Shown here piece by piece: positions 17,667 through 26,292 of a DNA stretch of 64,000 nucleotides. A model generated the notes under the pieces. The model saw nothing but the letters and a program-made list of their open reading frames with translations, was not told the origin of the DNA and searched no databases. The stretch covers positions 1 to 64,000 of the forward strand of contig PXRN01000012.1 of the NCBI GenBank assembly GCA_003021045.1. Reading direction: 5' to 3'. A program made the translations under genes and the position numbers. How positions within the stretch are numbered: position 1 is the stretch's first letter; every line of letters starts with the position of its first letter. The stretch is from Halobacteriales archaeon QS_4_69_34. GTDB lineage: Archaea; Halobacteriota; Halobacteria; Halobacteriales; Halococcaceae.

Positions 17667-18278
17667 CTAGCTGGCCCGGCGAGCGAACGCGAGCGTGCCG
17701 CTGACGTTCTCGATGTGGGCGTCGACGACGTCGCCCTCGCTCGCGCCGGGGACGAAGATGGTGAACTTGCCCTTCTCGGCGACGCCGTCGCCCTTTCGGC
17801 CCGTGCCCGTGATCTTCACCTCGTAGGTTCGGCCCTCCTCGACGTCGGGGCGCTGTTCGGTGGTCCCCGTGTTCGTGCGCTTGGTCACGGGTCGAAACGC
17901 CCCGCACGCTTCACACCGGAGCATCCGCGTCCGATCCTCCATCACGAGCTTCGTATCGGGGAGGCCACACTCCGAGCAGCGGACGAACTCCTCGACGTAG
18001 CTCTCGATGGCCGAATCGAAGTCCTCGCCCGAGAAGCTGCCGTTGTAGCGCGCCCGGCCGTCGTCGTACTGGCCGTTCGTCCCCAGTTCGCGCTGGACGA
18101 CCCGGTGGATGTGCTCGGGGTCACGGGAGAGCGCGTCGGCGACCGCCCCGAGGTTGGTGAGGCGGGTGAACGCGCCGTCCTTCTGGGCCTGTGCGTCGGG
18201 GACGCTGAGTCGCGATTCGCCGGTGTCGAGGTCGGGCACCGACTCCATCGCACGGTCGAGACTGGTTTCGTACTCCAT
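17667..18278 (-). CDS. eif2b: translation initiation factor aIF2 subunit beta with TRAM domain
   Basis: Part of the aIF2 heterotrimer that delivers initiator Met-tRNA to the small ribosomal subunit. The 203 residues show the N-terminal helix and central domain (RYNGSFSGEDFDSAIESYVE), a C-terminal zinc ribbon CSEC...CEAC (about 100-127), and an added TRAM domain (ITGTGRKGDGVAEKGKFTIF), the fusion usual in haloarchaea. A TATA-like CTTTTAGG on the minus strand lies about 25 bases upstream of the ATG. Confidence 0.96.
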   Translation of the reverse strand: MEYETSLDRAMESVPDLDTGESRLSVPDAQAQKDGAFTRLTNLGAVADALSRDPEHIHRVVQRELGTNGQYDDGRARYNGSFSGEDFDSAIESYVEEFVRCSECGLPDTKLVMEDRTRMLRCEACGAFRPVTKRTNTGTTEQRPDVEEGRTYEVKITGTGRKGDGVAEKGKFTIFVPGASEGDVVDAHIENVSGTLAFARRAS

Positions 18279-18433
18279 GTCTACACCACTCGCCGGCCGC
18301 CTAAAAGCCGTTCCGTCTGGCTGTCGGGGACCGCCCGCCGAGAGTCCGGTGTGGAGCACGCGACCGCAGTCGGGCGGTCGGCACGGACGACGCCGAACGA
18401 CGGAGTTTAGCCGACGCCGACCGACCGCTCCCT

Positions 18434-18880
18434 GTGACCCCGAGCGACGACGAAGCGACCGACGACGGGCCGGCCGACGGCACGCCGATCGACCACGGAC
18501 CGGCGGACGCCGGGCCGGCGGACGACAGGGCGGCCGACGACACCGAGGCCACCAGCGCCGAGCGAGCGTGCTTCGAGGCGGGCGTCAAGTTCGGCTCGCT
18601 CTATCACCAGTTCGCCGGCACGCCGGTGAGCCCCGACAGCGCGCACAGCCTCGAACGCGCGATCGAGGCGGCCATCGAGAACCAACCCTACTGCGAGTCG
18701 GTCGCCGTCGACATCGACGTCGGGGCCGTCGAGCGGGCGAGCGAGCACGGCTACACCGAACTCACGGGTCGGTTCGTGGAGTGTTCGGTCGTCGTCGACC
18801 GCGCCGGAGTCCGTGTCACCGCCCGGATGGCGATGGAGGACGGCTACCCCCTGATGGGCGTCGCGTCCGTCGAGCGCTGA
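18434..18880 (+). CDS. mptD: archaeal dihydroneopterin aldolase MptD family
   Basis: Archaeal-type dihydroneopterin aldolase, which forms 6-hydroxymethyl-dihydropterin for folate or methanopterin cofactors. The family core starts at CFEAGVKFGSLYHQFAGTPV (about residue 49) and continues SLERAIEAAIENQPYCESV, as in the methanogen enzyme. About 42 N-terminal residues are an Asp/Gly/Ala/Pro-rich low-complexity tail. The start GTG is the first in frame; a shorter protein could begin inside the tail. It stands alone between aIF2-beta and cbiX. Confidence 0.82.
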   Translation: MTPSDDEATDDGPADGTPIDHGPADAGPADDRAADDTEATSAERACFEAGVKFGSLYHQFAGTPVSPDSAHSLERAIEAAIENQPYCESVAVDIDVGAVERASEHGYTELTGRFVECSVVVDRAGVRVTARMAMEDGYPLMGVASVER

Positions 18881-19115
18881 CGTCCGGACGGCGGCCCGAC
18901 GGCCGCCCGTCGATGGCGGTGTCGAGGCAACGACCGCCGGCCGGTTCGCCACCGGGAAGGACCGAATGGGCCGGCCGTCCGCGGGCGCAAGTGCCCGAGA
19001 GCTCGGGGGTCCGCCTCGGCTCACCGGAACGCTCGACCGAGCACGATCCCCGAAGCGAACACGACGGGTTCCGGAGCCGAAGCCACTAAGCCTGCGCCGG
19101 CCCTCTGTCCTTCCC

Positions 19116-19994
19116 ATGCCAGCGCTCGTCGTCGTCGCCCACGGCTCGCACCTCAACCCGGGCTCGCACGCGCCGACGTTCGACCACGCCGACACGATCC
19201 GCGCGTCGGGGGCCTTCGCGGAGGTCCGGGAGGCCTTCTGGAAGGAAGAACCCTCCTTCCGCGAGGTCTTACGTACCGTCGAGAGCGAGGAGGTCTACGT
19301 CGTGCCCCTGTTCATCTCGGAGGGGTACTTCACCGAGCAGATCATCCCGCGCGAGCTCCGCCTGGAGGGCTGGGACGTCGCGGCGTGGGACTCGGACGGA
19401 ACGAGCGCCGACCACGCGACGTTCCGGGCGCGCGACGTCGAGAAGACGGTCCACTACTGTGGTCCCGCCGGGACCCACGATTCGATGACCGACGTCATCG
19501 TCCGGCGCGCGGAGTCGGTGACGGGCGACCCCGACGTGGGCGAGGGCTTCGGCCTCGCGGTCGTGGGCCATGGCACCGGGCGCAACGAGAACTCCGCGAA
19601 GGCGATCCACTACCACGCCGACCGACTCGAAGCGATGGATCGGTTCGAGGAGGTGCAGGCGCTGTTCATGGACGAAGAACCCGAGGTCGACGACGTCGCC
19701 GAGTTCTTCGAGAGCGATGACGTCGTGGTCGTGCCCCTGTTCGTCGCCGACGGCTACCACACCCAGGAGGACATCCCGGAGGACATGGGCCTCACCGAGG
19801 ACTACCGCGAAGGCTACGACGTCCCCACAGCGGTCGAAGGCACGCGGATCTGGTACGCCGGCGCGGTCGGCACCGAACCGCTGATGGCGGACGTGCTCCT
19901 CGAACGCGCGGCCGACGCGGGCGCGGACGTAGGAGAGGCCGTCGCGGCGGTGCGCCGGCGCACCCGTGGCCCCGAGCCCGCCGCGGGCGATTAG
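19116..19994 (+). CDS. cbiX: sirohydrochlorin cobaltochelatase CbiX, two-domain
   Basis: Inserts cobalt into sirohydrochlorin in the anaerobic cobalamin route. The 292 residues hold two CbiX half-domains: the first with metal-ligand His in VVAHGSH (5-12) and the second with VVGHGTG (about 150); each half repeats the phrase VVPLF. A TATA-like CACTAAGC lies about 28 bases upstream. The next gene starts directly after the stop, so the two are co-transcribed. The rest of the cobalamin genes are not in the window. Confidence 0.93.
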   Translation: MPALVVVAHGSHLNPGSHAPTFDHADTIRASGAFAEVREAFWKEEPSFREVLRTVESEEVYVVPLFISEGYFTEQIIPRELRLEGWDVAAWDSDGTSADHATFRARDVEKTVHYCGPAGTHDSMTDVIVRRAESVTGDPDVGEGFGLAVVGHGTGRNENSAKAIHYHADRLEAMDRFEEVQALFMDEEPEVDDVAEFFESDDVVVVPLFVADGYHTQEDIPEDMGLTEDYREGYDVPTAVEGTRIWYAGAVGTEPLMADVLLERAADAGADVGEAVAAVRRRTRGPEPAAGD

Positions 19995-21104
19995 ATGAAC
20001 GGCGTCCAGTTCGACGCGCTCCGCGAGGCCGCCCCCGATGGCGTCGCCTGCGACGGACTCCGGGTCGAGCGGGAGGCGAACGGCTACGTCTTCGAGACGC
20101 CCGAGGAGACCCGCGCGGGTCTCGACGCCGCGGCGTTCGAGGCGACTGCCGCGGCGAACCCGTGGTTCGTCTCGAACTGGCACTACTGGCAGGGGATCGA
20201 GGACCCGGCCCGGCGGGCGTACCTCCGGTGGCTCGAACGCGCCGACGAGCACGGCGTGCGAGAGCGCTACGAGGCGCTCGCCACGGGCGTGCGCCGGGAG
20301 TGGGGCCAGCTCGGGATCAAGGCCGGGCTCGACGGCGATGGCGAGCGCATCTACGAGCTCCGCCACGCCGCCGACGCCGACCGGGAGATCGATGCGCTCG
20401 ACGTCCGCGCCGATCCACTCGACGCGCGCGAGATCGCCACCGAGGACCCGAAGGGCCGCTACCGGCCCCTCAAGACAGCGCCGACGCTCCGGCGGGGCTG
20501 GGTCTTCGCGGCGCTCGACGGCCGGGACCTCTACCGCGCCGTCGACTACTTCTACCCGGCGACGGTCGCCAACTGGTTCCGCGAGCGCGAGGGCGACCTC
20601 GACGTGACCCACTACCGCGAGACCGCCACACGCCAGACCGGCATCTACGGAATCGTCGACGGGCTCGCCCCCGAGGCGGTCGGGTGGCTCGCCGAAGCCT
20701 GCTGTGTGGATTCACAGTGTCTCAAGCGCCGCGAGTGGGACGAAAGCGAGGCGGAAGCGCTCGGCGTGCCTCGTGGGGACGGCGAGTTTCCCTGTCGGGA
20801 GCCCTGTTCGCTCGTGATCGCGGCCGCCCGGAAGCTGACCTTGCTGGAGCGTGAGGGGACTCGGACCTACGAGTTCGAGCTGACCCCGAGCGAGAAAGAA
20901 CAGCTGGAAGCGCTCGTCGACACGGTGGCCGAGGGGCGGATCGACGACGTTCGTGAAGCGGACCTCGGCGAGGGGGCGAACCGCTACCGGACCCGGTTCC
21001 TCCGGGCGAAGCGGGTAGACGGGGAGGGCCGGCTGTGTGGCGTCCCGACCCGCGAGGACGATAGGGGGGAGGACGGCGGTGACGACGGCGAGCGAGAGGA
21101 CTGA
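19995..21104 (+). CDS. DR2241-family Fe-S protein, partner of CbiX
   Basis: A 369-residue protein of the DR2241 type, which in other genomes is found with or fused to CbiX. The C-terminal half carries the cysteines of the predicted 4Fe-4S site: EACCVDSQC and FPCREPC (about residues 234-270). Its exact role in cobalt chelation or corrin handling is not established. The ATG immediately follows the cbiX stop. The last 20 residues are an acidic tail. Confidence 0.85.
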   Translation: MNGVQFDALREAAPDGVACDGLRVEREANGYVFETPEETRAGLDAAAFEATAAANPWFVSNWHYWQGIEDPARRAYLRWLERADEHGVRERYEALATGVRREWGQLGIKAGLDGDGERIYELRHAADADREIDALDVRADPLDAREIATEDPKGRYRPLKTAPTLRRGWVFAALDGRDLYRAVDYFYPATVANWFREREGDLDVTHYRETATRQTGIYGIVDGLAPEAVGWLAEACCVDSQCLKRREWDESEAEALGVPRGDGEFPCREPCSLVIAAARKLTLLEREGTRTYEFELTPSEKEQLEALVDTVAEGRIDDVREADLGEGANRYRTRFLRAKRVDGEGRLCGVPTREDDRGEDGGDDGERED

Positions 21105-21163
21105 CGGCGACGAACGACGTTGCATCGGGGACGCGCGGTGCGGATCGACCGCGGCACACCGTA

Positions 21164-21802
21164 TCAGCGCAACAGGAAGTAGCCGAACGCGACCGCACCG
21201 AGGAAGATCGCCAGCCCGCCGACGACGACGGCGAGCTGCTCGATCACGACGAGGACGATCCCGGCCAGCACGAGCGCGAGCGCGCCCCCGAGTGCCATCC
21301 CGCGACTGGGGGCGACCCTCCTCTCGGTCGGGCCCGCCGGTGGGCTGGCCGTCGCTGTGCCCGTCCGCGGCGCGCCGGCGGAGCGCGCGCCGGCCGACCC
21401 GGCGTCCGTCGATCCGGCTGCGGGCTCCGTCCGCTGGGTGCGCTCGACGAGCGAGGCGTCGATCTCGACGGTTCCCTGTGCGTCGGCGGGTTCGGTGATC
21501 CGAACCGGGACACTCTCGCTCTCGCTGCCGTAGGCCGTCGCCACGGTGAGCGTTCCACTGATCGGCTTCGCCTCGTGGACGATCACGGGAACGCGCTCGG
21601 TCGCGCCCGAGCGGACGTAGTGGTTGGTGGTGGCGATCGAGGCGACCTCCGAGAGCGCCTCGTCGAGTCTGAGGTGGGCGTGGGTCGCCTCGCCGTGGTT
21701 GTCGAGCGCGACGGTAAAGGAATCGTCCGTCGCGAAGCTCTCGGGGACCTCGATCGAGTGGAGGCGAACCCGGTTCAGCCGGACGGACAACGTTTCGGGC
21801 AT
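21164..21802 (-). CDS. haloarchaeal membrane-anchored protein of unknown function
   Basis: A 212-residue protein. Residues 1-115 look like a beta-sandwich domain (SVRLNRVRLHSIEVPESF, then VPVRITEPADAQGTV), followed by a Ser/Ala/Gly/Thr-rich linker (about 116-165) and two hydrophobic segments at the C-terminus (ALGGALALVLAGIVLVVIEQ and VVVGGLAIFLGAVAFGYFL). No signal peptide is visible, so the domain is probably cytoplasmic. Family unknown to me. It is co-directional with trm112 upstream. Confidence 0.75.
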   Translation of the reverse strand: MPETLSVRLNRVRLHSIEVPESFATDDSFTVALDNHGEATHAHLRLDEALSEVASIATTNHYVRSGATERVPVIVHEAKPISGTLTVATAYGSESESVPVRITEPADAQGTVEIDASLVERTQRTEPAAGSTDAGSAGARSAGAPRTGTATASPPAGPTERRVAPSRGMALGGALALVLAGIVLVVIEQLAVVVGGLAIFLGAVAFGYFLLR

Positions 21803-21835
21803 GGACGGTCGCTCGGGTGGCCGGTAGAAAAGCGT

Positions 21836-22030
21836 TCAGGCCTCCGCCTCCTCGCGCATGTCGGGCGGGAGGAGGTTCGGGATGCCGTCCTCGATGGGGT
21901 AGACCTCGCCGCACTCGGTGCAGACGAGCCGGCCGTCGACGATCTCCTCGTCGTCGCGTCGGACGACCTCGAGGTCGAGCTTCCGCTTGTCGAGCGGACA
22001 GCAGATGATCTCCATGAGCGACTCCTTCAT
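21836..22030 (-). CDS. Trm112 family methyltransferase activator
   Basis: A 64-residue zinc protein that activates several SAM-dependent methyltransferases acting on tRNA, rRNA and release factors. Cysteines occur as ICCPLDK (10-11) and CTECGEVYPIEDGIP (37-40), the family hallmark. The ATG was chosen directly before the conserved ESLMEIICCP; earlier starts read through intergenic sequence. It sits between purA and a membrane protein on the same strand. Confidence 0.92.
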   Translation of the reverse strand: MKESLMEIICCPLDKRKLDLEVVRRDDEEIVDGRLVCTECGEVYPIEDGIPNLLPPDMREEAEA

Positions 22031-22159
22031 CGGCGTGCTCCCCTCATGGGCCGGCCGACGGACGGTAGTGGCAAAAGCGTGGCGTTCGGCCCACCGCCCG
22101 GAGCTCCTCGATCGGCCCGTCACGAGCGGTCGTCGCCGAACCGAGCAGCCCCCGGATCG

Positions 22160-23572
22160 TCATCCCTCGAACGGGTCCTCGACAATCACCGTCCGTGCGC
22201 GGTCGGGACCGACGCCGACCGCGTACACCGGGACGTCGATCGCCTCGCTCACGTACTCGACGTAGGTCCGCGCGTTCGCCGGGAGGGCGTCGTAGCCCTC
22301 GGCGGCGATCGCCGCCCAGTCGGCCTCGGACCACCCCTCGAACTCCCGGTACTGGGGCTCGCAGGCGGCCCAGCGCTCGGTCGCCGCGGGCACCGTCGAG
22401 CGCTCCGCGCCGTCGAGCTCGTAGCTGTGGGCGGCCCGCACCGTGTCGAGGCCGGCGAGCGTGTCGACGTGGTTGAGGGTGATCCCGGTGAGGCCGTTGA
22501 CGCGGGCGGCGTGGCGCAGCTGGGGGAGGTCGAGCCAGCCGATCCGCCGCGGACGACCCGTGACGGTGCCGTACTCGCCGCCGGCCTCGCGGATGTCGTC
22601 GGCGAGTTCGCCCGCGTCGGGGTCGCCGCCGCCCGCGGGGGTCTGTCCCTCGACGAAGCCAAGCTCCGTGGGCAGCGGCCCCGTGCCGACCCGCGAGAGG
22701 TACGCCTTGGCGATACCGACGATCTCGCCCTCACCGACGACGCCCGGCCCGAGCCCCGAGCCGGTCGTGGCCCCGCCGGCGGTGGGGTTCGAGGACGTGA
22801 CGTAGGGGTAGGTCCCGTGATCGATGTCGAGGTGTGTACCCTGTGCGCCCTCCAGCATGAGTTTCTCGCCGGCATCGAGCCGATCGGCCAGGAACGCGCC
22901 GGCGTCGACGGTCATCCCGTCCTCGGCGAGACGCTCGCCGTAGCGGCGGTACTGCTCGTACAGCTCCTCGACCGCGAATGCCGCGCCAGTCTCGACGCCG
23001 TGGACGTCGGCGAGCGCGCGCTTGTGGGGAACGACGTACTCCAGACGCTCCCGGAGCACCGCGGGATCGAGCAGATCGCCGATTCGGACGCCCCGGCGGG
23101 CGGCCTTGTCCTCGTAGGCCGGGCCGATCCCGTTGCCGGTGGTGCCGACGGCCAGCTCGCCTTTGGCCTCCTCCTCGCTGCCGTCGAGCACCCGGTGGTA
23201 GGGGAGGATGACGTGGGCGCGCTCGGCGACGCGCACGTCGGGATCGAGGCCGCGATCGCGGAGCGCGTCGATCTCGGCGAACAGCGTCTCGGGATTGACT
23301 ACACAGCCGTTGCCGAGCACGCCGGTCTTCCCGCGCACTGCGCCGCTTGGCACGAGCGAGAGTGCGTACTCCGTGCTCGTTTGTATCGAAGAGTCGGTCG
23401 CGCTCGCCGACACGGTTCCCCCGTCGGCCGCGGCATCGTCGTGAACGACCGTGTGGCCGGCGTTGTCGCCCCCTTGATACCGGACGACCACGTCGGCGGT
23501 CCCGCTCCAGACGTCGACCATCCCGCCCTTGCCCTCGTCGCCGAACTGTGTGCCGACGATAGTTACGGTCAT
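22160..23572 (-). CDS. purA: adenylosuccinate synthetase
   Basis: Joins IMP and aspartate using GTP in AMP synthesis. The GTP-binding loop GTQFGDEGKGG is at residues 7-17, NAGHTVV follows, then GNGCVVNPETL, the IMP-binding GTTGNGIGPAYEDKAARRG, and QGTHLDIDHGTYPYVTSSNP. At 470 residues it is slightly longer than usual because of a Ser/Thr-rich insert after NAGHTVV (about residues 46-66). The ATG follows a GTG in frame. A TATA-like GGTTTAGC on the minus strand lies about 26 bases upstream, indicating a leaderless transcript. Confidence 0.96.
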   Translation of the reverse strand: MTVTIVGTQFGDEGKGGMVDVWSGTADVVVRYQGGDNAGHTVVHDDAAADGGTVSASATDSSIQTSTEYALSLVPSGAVRGKTGVLGNGCVVNPETLFAEIDALRDRGLDPDVRVAERAHVILPYHRVLDGSEEEAKGELAVGTTGNGIGPAYEDKAARRGVRIGDLLDPAVLRERLEYVVPHKRALADVHGVETGAAFAVEELYEQYRRYGERLAEDGMTVDAGAFLADRLDAGEKLMLEGAQGTHLDIDHGTYPYVTSSNPTAGGATTGSGLGPGVVGEGEIVGIAKAYLSRVGTGPLPTELGFVEGQTPAGGGDPDAGELADDIREAGGEYGTVTGRPRRIGWLDLPQLRHAARVNGLTGITLNHVDTLAGLDTVRAAHSYELDGAERSTVPAATERWAACEPQYREFEGWSEADWAAIAAEGYDALPANARTYVEYVSEAIDVPVYAVGVGPDRARTVIVEDPFEG

Positions 23573-23678
23573 CACCCCCCACGTCCGACCTGCCGGCTAA
23601 ACCGATTGTGGTTCGAACCCCGCGGCTGGACCCCCGCGGTCGTGCGACGAGGCGAACCGGCCGAGGACGGGGCGACTA

Positions 23679-23739
23679 GTGCCGGACGGGAGTCGCTCGT
23701 CGATCCCGTCTGCACGGGCCGACGAGCACGTCTCGTCGG
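23679..23739. repeat. dispersed intergenic repeat, copy 2
   Basis: Matches 4988-5048 in 52 of 61 positions and keeps the same distance and orientation relative to the downstream minus-strand gene (here purA). Both copies are followed a little further on by GATCGATGG. The 520-base gap from purA to 24093 otherwise holds a promoter-like site at 23891 and no gene I can support. Confidence 0.7.
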
Positions 23740-23890
23740 CCGTCCGGCCACGACGGACCGATCGATGGCTGGGATGCCCGAGAGCCGGCGGGTGATCCCG
23801 AGCGGAACCGCCGTTCGGCGATCGACCCGGGCGTTGGACACGTGATGCCATTGAGTGGTATGAAGAACCTTCATTGACCGGAGTCCGGAA

Positions 23891-23919
23891 CTTATTTAAT
23901 TAGCGCGGTGTCACACCGC
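23891..23919 (+). promoter_or_regulatory. TATA-like site followed by a perfect palindrome
   Basis: CTTATTTAATTA is the most AT-rich stretch of the gap and is followed at once by GCGGTGT-C-ACACCGC (23905-23919), a perfect 7-bp inverted repeat. The arrangement looks like a promoter with an operator near the transcription start. The next gene, 24093, has its own TATA box, so the transcript from this site, if any, would be a roughly 150-base leader or small RNA. Confidence 0.4.
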
Positions 23920-24058
23920 ATACCTGCCCGCCCCCTCCGGCTCCCGTTGGTCGCGGGCCGCTCGCGGCGAACAAGCGCCGCGGTCGGGCCAGTCGGTTCG
24001 GCTGGGCCGGCGTCACGGGGCCTCGGCCCAGGCCGGTCGCGCGGCGAACGGCAGCAAG

Positions 24059-24066
24059 CTTTAAAC
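24059..24066 (+). promoter_or_regulatory. TATA box of the 24093 gene
   Basis: CTTTAAAC lies about 27 bases before the ATG, the spacing expected for a leaderless haloarchaeal transcript. Confidence 0.6.
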
Positions 24067-24092
24067 CGGTCAACCACAAGTTAACAAACGCC

Positions 24093-24398
24093 ATGATAGA
24101 TCGACTCGAAAAAGAGGTCGACATGCTGGAGCGTCACCTCCAGGTGTTACAGATGGTCATCGGCAGCGAACCGATCGGCATCGTGAAGATGTCGAACGAG
24201 ACGGGCTACCCCCACCACAAGGTGCGCTACTCGCTGCGCGTGCTCGAAGAGGAGTCCCTTATCGAGCCCTCCAGTCAGGGCGCGATCACCACCGAGGACA
24301 CGGACGCGTTCGTCGACGACCTCGACGAGAAGCTCGACGGTATCGTCGAGAAGCTCGACGGGATGAAGCTCGACGAGACACCAGAGGTCGAACAGTAG
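24093..24398 (+). CDS. small winged-helix protein, predicted transcriptional regulator
   Basis: A 101-residue conserved haloarchaeal protein. An N-terminal coiled segment (LEKEVDMLERHLQVLQMV) is followed by a winged-helix core, with KMSNETGYPHHKVRYSLRVL as the probable recognition helix region (about 34-53) and a C-terminal acidic helix pair. It resembles archaeal predicted transcriptional regulators, but no target is known. Its TATA box is clear and the ATG is at the predicted transcript start. It lies 142 bases before thyX. Confidence 0.8.
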   Translation: MIDRLEKEVDMLERHLQVLQMVIGSEPIGIVKMSNETGYPHHKVRYSLRVLEEESLIEPSSQGAITTEDTDAFVDDLDEKLDGIVEKLDGMKLDETPEVEQ

Positions 24399-24539
24399 CG
24401 GCTCGACCCCGCGCTCGACGGGGCCGGACAGCCACGCGACGCCGCAAGCGGCCGCTCCGTGGGCCCCGGCGTTGCTCGATCCACCCGGCGGTTCGCGCCA
24501 CGGAGCACGACTTATGTGACTGGGGTCCGGCCGTCGGGC

Positions 24540-25283
24540 ATGGACGTCCGCCTGCTCGAAGCGACCGACGACCCCGAGCGGGTCGTCTGCACCGCGGCCA
24601 GAAACGACTACGCGGCGGGGTTCGTCGGCGAGCAGTCGTTCGCGGAGACGATGGCGGCGATCGACGGCGAGACGCTGGCGGCAAAAAAGCGGACGCTCGT
24701 CGGTCATCTGCTCGACCACGGCCACTTCGGCCCCTTCGAGCACCCGCAGGCGACCTTCGCCGTGGAGGGCATCAGCCGGTCGTGCATGGCCCAGCTTACC
24801 CGTCACCGGCACGTCAGCTTCGACGTCCAGTCGATGCGCTACGTCGCCTTCGACGAGGTCGATCCCGCCGCGGTGCGCGCCGGCGAGATGGTCGTCACGC
24901 CGCCCGCGGTGACCGATCCCGACTGGGTCGGGCGCAAGCAGCGGGACGGGGCGGTCGAGGAGAGCGTCGTCGAGGAGCGCGAGCGGATCTTCCGGGAGTC
25001 GGTCGCGCGATCGGTCGCGGCCTACCAGGAACTGCTCGACTCGGGGATGGCCCCCGAGGACGCCCGGTTCGTCCTGCCCATCGGGACGGCGGTCAACCTC
25101 GTGATGTCGATGAACGTCCGGATGTTGATGCACGTCGCGGACATGCGGGCCGCGGCCGACGCGCAGTGGGAGATCCGCGAGCTCACCGAGCGGGTGCTCG
25201 ATCTCGCCGCGGAGTGGTGTCCGCTCACCTTCGCCCACTACGAGGAGCACATGAAGGGCCGCAAGAACCGGCTCGCCCCGTGA
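24540..25283 (+). CDS. thyX: flavin-dependent thymidylate synthase ThyX
   Basis: Makes dTMP from dUMP with methylene-tetrahydrofolate as carbon donor and FAD/NADPH as reductant. The ThyX signature RHRHVSFDVQSMR is at residues 88-100, preceded by LLDHGHFGPFEH, and ALVMSMN-type and EIRELTERVLDL segments follow. The 247 residues match the family. The ATG at this position is supported by a TATA-like CTTATGTG about 27 bases upstream; an upstream start would translate the promoter. It links to the folate-type cofactor genes elsewhere in the window. Confidence 0.96.
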   Translation: MDVRLLEATDDPERVVCTAARNDYAAGFVGEQSFAETMAAIDGETLAAKKRTLVGHLLDHGHFGPFEHPQATFAVEGISRSCMAQLTRHRHVSFDVQSMRYVAFDEVDPAAVRAGEMVVTPPAVTDPDWVGRKQRDGAVEESVVEERERIFRESVARSVAAYQELLDSGMAPEDARFVLPIGTAVNLVMSMNVRMLMHVADMRAAADAQWEIRELTERVLDLAAEWCPLTFAHYEEHMKGRKNRLAP

Positions 25284-25725
25284 CACGCGGGTTTCGAGGG
25301 GAGGGCGAGCGAAGCGAGACGGCGGGGACCGCGAGCGTGGCGGACGGGACGACTGTGTGAGCCGGCGGGGCGACGGGATTCGCCGATACACACGAGAGAC
25401 CGCACCGCAGCCGCGCCGCTCGCGCCGCAGCCGTCACGCCCACGCGCCTCCCGACCGATTCCTTCGCTCGGACCCTCTACCACCGCCGCCCGACGACCGC
25501 AGTCGCGGCCCTCGCTCAGTCGTCCCTCGTACGGCGTTCGCGCGCCGACGGGCGGCGCGGCCGCGCCGCCGCGACAGCCGGTATCGATCCGCGATCAGCG
25601 TCGATCGCGACGCCGCCGACCACGGACTTCACCCGCGACCGTGATGGCGACACCGCCGTTCGGCGACGGTCGCGCGAGGTGTCCGAGACGGGCGGGACCC
25701 GCAGCAGGAAACCCGCGGCTCGGGC
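25284..25725. other. 442-base gene-free region with a dispersed repeat
   Basis: GC-rich, with no convincing gene on either strand. Bases 25387-25472 resemble 38812-38872: both contain ACAC, GAGACCGC and then CACGCGCCTCCCGACCGAT (here) ending CGCTCGG. The region is rich in short CGCTCGC and GCCGCCG tracts. It separates thyX from the convergent CBS gene. Confidence 0.55.
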
Positions 25726-26160
25726 TCACTCGTACTCGCCCTTCTCGACGTCGGGTTCGGCCTGCTTGGCCATCCCGACGCGGTAGCGGGGCAGGAAGTG
25801 CGCGAGGTCGGTCGTGGTGACGATGCCGACGGGCTCGCCGCCCTCGGTGACGGGCAGCTTCTTCACGCCGTTGTGCCCCATGCGCTCGCCGGCGGCCCGG
25901 ATGGAGTCGGTCGGCCGGATGGTGACGACCGGCTCGCTCATGAGCTGTGAGACCCGGGTCCCCGGGTCGAGCTCCTCACCGACGCTCTCGACGACGTCCG
26001 TCTCGGTGAGGATGCCCTCGATGCGCTCCTCGCTCACGACCAGCGCGCCGATGCCGTGGCCGGCGAGCTCGTGGGCCGCCTGAGCGATCGTCGCGTCGGG
26101 CGCTATCGTGCGGACGGGACTCGTCATGATCTCGCTGATGGGGGTCTCGTGCTCGGTCAT
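25726..26160 (-). CDS. CBS-domain pair protein
   Basis: A 144-residue cytoplasmic protein made of two CBS domains (about 6-60 and 68-125), which together bind adenine nucleotides such as AMP, ATP or SAM. Motifs are IMTSPVRTIAPDATIAQAA and LMSEPVVTIRPTDSIRAAGE, each followed by a GI-V-T-TD segment. What it regulates is unknown. A TATA-like CTTAAG on the minus strand lies about 33 bases upstream. It is divergently transcribed from the membrane HTH gene. Confidence 0.9.
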   Translation of the reverse strand: MTEHETPISEIMTSPVRTIAPDATIAQAAHELAGHGIGALVVSEERIEGILTETDVVESVGEELDPGTRVSQLMSEPVVTIRPTDSIRAAGERMGHNGVKKLPVTEGGEPVGIVTTTDLAHFLPRYRVGMAKQAEPDVEKGEYE

Positions 26161-26261
26161 GGGCAGGTTGCTCTGTCCCTATCGCTCCGCCCTCTTAAGC
26201 GTGGGCGGTGCCCGGTGACCGACGCGACCGCCGGCCGTCGCGGCGGGCGATCAGCACAGCG

Positions 26262-26269
26262 CTTTTATA
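26262..26269 (+). promoter_or_regulatory. TATA box of the membrane HTH gene
   Basis: CTTTTATA about 27 bases before the ATG in otherwise GC-rich DNA. The predicted transcript begins at or next to the start codon. Confidence 0.65.
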
Positions 26270-26292
26270 CGTCCTCTCGTAGAGTATAATAG

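Noticed and set aside
23615-23640. GGTTCGAACCCC resembling a tRNA T-loop upstream of purA
   Set aside because: No acceptor, anticodon or D stem can be built around it on either strand.
23908-24080. A 56-residue frame starting with GTG after the palindrome
   Set aside because: Pro/Arg/Ser-rich with mixed third positions, and it runs through the TATA box of the next gene; a non-coding role is likelier.
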